From CAZHGD01 sp964531735 (GTDB taxonomy: Bacteria; Armatimonadota; UBA10988): 64,000 bases of DNA. This document shows positions 61,250 to 64,000 of this stretch, piece by piece. Where the stretch lies: NCBI GenBank assembly GCA_964531735.1, contig CAZHGD010000013.1:15428-79427 (forward strand). The letters are read 5' to 3'. Each line of letters opens with the position of its first letter. Position 1 is the first letter of the stretch. Under the pieces are notes generated by a model. That model saw only the letters and a list, made by a program, of their open reading frames with translations, had not been told where the DNA came from and did not search any database. A program made the translations under genes and the position numbers.

Positions 61250-61303
61250 AGGAGGACCGGCGTCGGCCCGGTCGAACGAGGGCGTAGCAGATTGGAGCAC
61301 GCA

Positions 61304-62356
61304 ATGCAGAACCGGTGGTGGTGGGTCGTGGTGGTTCTGACAACGGCGAGCTGGGCGCAGGCTCAGACGGGCCGTACCGAGCCGCTCGGCGGCGGGCAGA
61401 GCGGCCTGGGTGGCGTGACGTACCTGGCGCTGCCAGGGATCGACGGCACGGCCACCGCGGCCGGCGAGGCGCTTGAGGTGCGCTTCAAGAAGCCGGGTGC
61501 GGAGCGTCGCCTGCTGGCCTTCGAGGCGCGACCCGGCCGCGACCTCAGTTGGGTCAAGGCCCTGTCGCTGCGCTACCGCCTCACCGGCGTGCCCGCCGGC
61601 GCGGCCCGGCTGGCGGCGGTCGTGCAGACGGCCGGCGGCGGGGCCTTCTTCAAGGTCGCCGCGATGCCGGCCGTGGTGGGCGCGGAGACCGAGGGTAGGG
61701 TGCCCCTGCACAACCTCCGCGAGGCGGCGTTCAGCGTCGAGGGGGCCAAACTGGCCTGGGACAAGATCGAGCGGGTGTGGTTCGGTCTGGCGATCGATGC
61801 CGCGTGTGAAGGGTCATTCACCATGCTCAAGGCCGCGGTGACTTCGGAGCCGTACCGGCCGACCGCACCGCTGACCGTGCCGCTGGGCAAGCCGGAGGCC
61901 TGGAGCGTGGGCAAGGAGCCCAGCGTGCAGCACAAGGTCTCCCTGACGAATGAGGGTCCGGACGGCACGCCGGCCATCCGGCTCGATCTGACCTTCCCCG
62001 CGGGCAAGCACTGCTGGTTCATTCCCGGCTTGACGGTCACGGCTCCCGAGATCGATGGCTACCGGGCCTTGCGGTTCCGCTACAAGGCCACCTTGCCCAC
62101 AGGTCCCAACCTGCTGTTCGCGCTCGCTGAGCGTGACGGCGGGCAGTACATCATCGACCCGCCAGTGGCGCAGAGCGCCGACTGGAAGGTCCTGGAGCAG
62201 CCGCTGGCGCAGTTCAAGCTGGCCGGCTGGAGCCGCGACCCGAACAACCACCTGGACCTGGAGAGCGGCATCAGCATCCAGACCGGTTGCCACGGAGTGG
62301 CCAACCCGGGCGGCAGCGGCAGCATCTGGATCGCCGAACTGACTTTCGTGCCTTGA
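61304..62356 (+). CDS. Secreted beta-sandwich protein, carbohydrate-binding-like
   Basis: 350 residues from ATG 61304, GGAG six bases upstream, with a signal peptide (MQNRWWWVVVVLTTASWAQA). Two jelly-roll-like halves are seen: about 25-185 (DLSWVKALSLRYRLTG, KIERVWFGLAID) and about 200-350 (IDGYRALRFRYKATLP, NPGGSGSIWIAELTFV). The pattern of 'KAL.LRYR' and 'RALRFRYK' suggests an internal duplication. It is 54 bases from the glycosidase-like gene and is followed by a strong terminator, so it ends the operon. It may bind the polymer or its fragments; no enzymatic residues were recognised. Confidence 0.78.
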   Translation: MQNRWWWVVVVLTTASWAQAQTGRTEPLGGGQSGLGGVTYLALPGIDGTATAAGEALEVRFKKPGAERRLLAFEARPGRDLSWVKALSLRYRLTGVPAGAARLAAVVQTAGGGAFFKVAAMPAVVGAETEGRVPLHNLREAAFSVEGAKLAWDKIERVWFGLAIDAACEGSFTMLKAAVTSEPYRPTAPLTVPLGKPEAWSVGKEPSVQHKVSLTNEGPDGTPAIRLDLTFPAGKHCWFIPGLTVTAPEIDGYRALRFRYKATLPTGPNLLFALAERDGGQYIIDPPVAQSADWKVLEQPLAQFKLAGWSRDPNNHLDLESGISIQTGCHGVANPGGSGSIWIAELTFVP

Positions 62357-62375
62357 GTTCGGTGTGACTGAACAG

Positions 62376-62415
62376 CACAGCGGCCCGGCCGATCCCGATT
62401 GGCCGGGCCGCTGTG
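62376..62415. terminator. Strong bidirectional terminator between convergent genes
   Basis: A perfect 15-bp GC-rich stem (62376-62390 with 62401-62415) with a ten-base loop stands between two convergent genes. No long T run is present on either side, but the size of the stem and its position favour a two-way terminator. Confidence 0.75.
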
Positions 62416-62473
62416 TGCCGATGACACGCGCAGGTGGCGCCACTTCTCACCCATGTCCTTGTCGCCGTCTTAC

Positions 62474-63373
62474 CTACTTGCCGGTGTCCTGCTTGATGAG
62501 GATCTTCTGGATCTGGCGGTTGATGTCCGCGTTGACCTGGCGCCGGTTGTCGCAGATCTCCGCGTCGAGGCGTTGCAGGTCCTGCTGCACGCCGAGCAGG
62601 ACCTGTGCCCGCTTGGCGGATTCGCGGAGTTCGCCCACCAGCCACTCCTGGTTGAACTCCAGGGAGCCGGCCATGGCACCCAGCGCCTTCAGCCACTGCC
62701 CGAACTCGGCGGCCGGTGCGCGCACGATGAAGCAGTCACGGTTCCGCCACAGCCCGCTGGTCATGTCCTCGATGACGCCGAACATGAGTTCACGGTAGAC
62801 CTGCTGGCCTTCCTGGTACTCCGTGATGAGCAGGCCCGCCGCATAGGTCATGGGCAGGTTCATCCGGCGCGATGACTCGGTGTACTGGGTGGCCAGGTCG
62901 GGCAGCAGGTGCTGCTCCATGGCTCGGGCGCTTTGCGCCTGCGGGTGCACCTGCCGGAAGGCCAACTGGCTGAGGAACTCGATGGGTCCCAGCTTCGGCA
63001 TGGCGAGGCAGTTGTTGAAGACGGTGCCCGGGTTGGGCACGTAGTAGGTGGCCACGGGCGAGTTGCGCACGTCGATGAAGAACAGATCCGGCAGCCAGCG
63101 GATCATCACGGTGCCGGCGGCGTCGCGCTTCACGCTCATATCGAGCTTGGCGTTGACCGCGTTCATGGCCCCGGCCGTGTCGGGCGGCAGGCGTAGGATA
63201 CCCCCGTCGATCAGCCAGCCTTGCGGCTTGACGAAAGTGAACGCGCGTTCCTTCGGCTCGGCGGCGCGCTCGAAACCCGGCGGCACCGGCGTGGTGGTCT
63301 GGGCGGCGACCGCCGGCATCAGGCAGCACAGGACAGAGAGGAGTCGACACCGTCGGACGCACCCCATGGGCAT
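62474..63373 (-). CDS. Secreted protein, unknown function
   Basis: 299 residues. The N-terminal signal MPMGCVRRCRLLSVLCCLMPAVAA has a possible cleavage site after VAA. The mature part opens with a segment with two aromatic residues around GW (TFVKPQGWLIDGG), similar in layout to the YPSGWK segment of the next protein, so the two may share a fold. The last 75 residues are helical and charged (ELRESAKRAQVLLGVQQDLQRLDAEI). The ATG at 63367 is an alternative start. No enzymatic motif was recognised. It follows the last gene on the same strand by about 75 bases, with a hairpin between. Confidence 0.72.
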   Translation of the reverse strand: MPMGCVRRCRLLSVLCCLMPAVAAQTTTPVPPGFERAAEPKERAFTFVKPQGWLIDGGILRLPPDTAGAMNAVNAKLDMSVKRDAAGTVMIRWLPDLFFIDVRNSPVATYYVPNPGTVFNNCLAMPKLGPIEFLSQLAFRQVHPQAQSARAMEQHLLPDLATQYTESSRRMNLPMTYAAGLLITEYQEGQQVYRELMFGVIEDMTSGLWRNRDCFIVRAPAAEFGQWLKALGAMAGSLEFNQEWLVGELRESAKRAQVLLGVQQDLQRLDAEICDNRRQVNADINRQIQKILIKQDTGK

Positions 63374-63396
63374 CTCCTGGCGTGCTGAGACAGACT

Positions 63397-63430
63397 ACCC
63401 CCACACCGCGCTGAAGCGCGGCGTGGGGGT
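63397..63430 (-). terminator. Hairpin between the two last minus-strand genes
   Basis: Eight and six base pairs separated by one A-C mismatch (63397-63411 with 63416-63430) with a four-base loop. It lies just after the stop of the last gene and upstream of the previous one on the minus strand. There is no T run, so it may only reduce read-through. Confidence 0.5.
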
Positions 63431-63448
63431 CACGTCGAGGTGGCGGGG

Positions 63449-64000
63449 CTAGTTGCGGCGCCCCAGGTTCAGTCCGACCTTGTCGAGCGCGGCGACTTCG
63501 TCCTGCTGCGCACCGGGCCAGACCAGGAACACCAGCGCGAACTGGTTCGGCGCGTTCTTCGGCTGCAGCACCAGGCAGCGATGGAACATGTTCTCGCCTT
63601 TGGCCTGGCCGAAGCAGGTCGTGCCGTCACCGGCCTCCTTCACCTGCGGCTCGGAGAACTGAGCCTTGTCGCCGACCGTGTTCTTCATCGGCGTGGCGAA
63701 GACCGTGTTGTAGAAGTCGCGGATGGGCACGTTACCCGGTCCCGCGAAGACCATGACGGTCACTCGGCCAGACGGTGCCACCGCGGACATCATGTGGATC
63801 TGGTCGTTGATCTGCTTGTCGCTCGGCTTCCAGCCGCTGGGGTAGTTGAGCTGATAGAGCCCCGCCGGATGGCGGTAGACACCGCCGCCGCTCGCCGGCG
63901 CGCCACCACCACCGCCTGCCGGTGGCTGACCGCCGCCACCGCCGCCACCACCACCGAGCACATCGCCGACGCCACCAGCGCCGCCACCGCCGCCCGCGGG
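63449..64000 (-). CDS. C-terminal part of a secreted glycine-rich protein (cut by window)
   Basis: The minus-strand frame is open to the window edge; the GTG at 63961 is within a glycine tract and may not be the true start. The visible part begins with a low-complexity Gly/Pro/Ser linker, then a compact domain of about 140 residues (YRHPAGLYQLNYPSGWK, VTVMVFAGPGNVPIRDFYNTVF, AGDGTTCFGQAKGENMFHRCLVL and FALVFLVWPGAQQDEV). The domain may share a fold with the neighbouring secreted protein; the PSGWK block is seen in PsbP/DUF1795-like proteins, although this match is only by eye. Confidence 0.65.
   Translation of the reverse strand, partial: PAGGGGGAGGVGDVLGGGGGGGGGQPPAGGGGGAPASGGGVYRHPAGLYQLNYPSGWKPSDKQINDQIHMMSAVAPSGRVTVMVFAGPGNVPIRDFYNTVFATPMKNTVGDKAQFSEPQVKEAGDGTTCFGQAKGENMFHRCLVLQPKNAPNQFALVFLVWPGAQQDEVAALDKVGLNLGRRN

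Noticed and set aside
63860..64000. Tandem short repeats at the right edge as a possible DNA repeat array
   Set aside because: These are codons of a glycine-rich linker (GGN repeats) in a coding frame, not an array of non-coding repeats.

Overview
The window is about 64 kb of very GC-rich bacterial chromosome, densely coded on both strands, with no rRNA, tRNA, CRISPR array, insertion sequence or prophage that I could recognise. The cell envelope looks diderm: there is an OstA/LptD-like protein, a predicted outer-membrane barrel, a DegP-type protease and a lipoprotein sulfate-binding protein. A divergent prepilin-like protein, a Uma2 (DUF820) nuclease-fold protein, a dockerin-like C-terminal fragment and many Gfo/Idh/MocA, TIM-barrel isomerase, DUF4838 and UroD-like proteins are the sort of content seen in Armatimonadota and, less typically, Planctomycetota or Lentisphaerota. 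This placement is an inference from gene content only.

Layout. 1-3.7 kb: a protein cut by the window edge and a signal-peptide barrel protein. 3.7-12.4 kb, minus strand: RelA/SpoT, a family 2 glycosyltransferase, a nucleoside hydrolase, a five-PAS hybrid histidine kinase and a Gfo/Idh/MocA dehydrogenase. 12.5-13.1 kb: a small gene beside a HEPN-like gene broken at a perfect 23-bp inverted repeat. 13.2-17.3 kb, minus strand: LeuB, an HtrA-type protease, MtnA and a small membrane protein. 17.5-20.9 kb: a coupled set of GNAT acetyltransferase, an unknown alpha/alpha-barrel-like protein and an adenosine/adenine deaminase. 20.9-25.8 kb: a small membrane protein, FtsZ, the prepilin-like protein, the LptD-like protein and a VOC protein. 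25.9-40.5 kb: a response regulator and a glycan-directed block (Tat-exported DUF4838 protein, 1591-aa GH2-like protein, UroD-like protein, beta-helix protein, YkgJ-like protein, alpha/beta hydrolase). 40.5-44.5 kb, minus strand: a complete sulfate ABC importer. 44.7-48.7 kb: a membrane-anchored small protein, a GAF-domain histidine kinase and a beta-lactamase-fold hydrolase. 48.8-62.4 kb, plus strand: an IclR regulator, a tandem QueG-like iron-sulfur protein, two sugar isomerase-like TIM barrels around a dehydrogenase, Uma2, a mannose-6-phosphate-isomerase-like cupin, a 1467-aa glycosidase-like exoprotein and a secreted beta-sandwich protein. 62.5-64 kb, minus strand: two secreted proteins, the last cut by the window edge.

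The biological theme is capture and processing of complex carbohydrate. Large exported proteins would act on the polymer and cytoplasmic isomerases and dehydrogenases on the sugars. The unusual points are: UroD-like and duplicated QueG-like proteins within or beside sugar gene clusters; two very large glycosidase-like proteins whose predicted acid/base glutamate is replaced although the nucleophile glutamate is kept; a structured 5' region that could hide the ribosome binding site of one of them; several promoters placed so that the transcript would begin at the start codon; a palindrome at the start of the IclR gene; and the inverted-repeat lesion in the HEPN-like gene.
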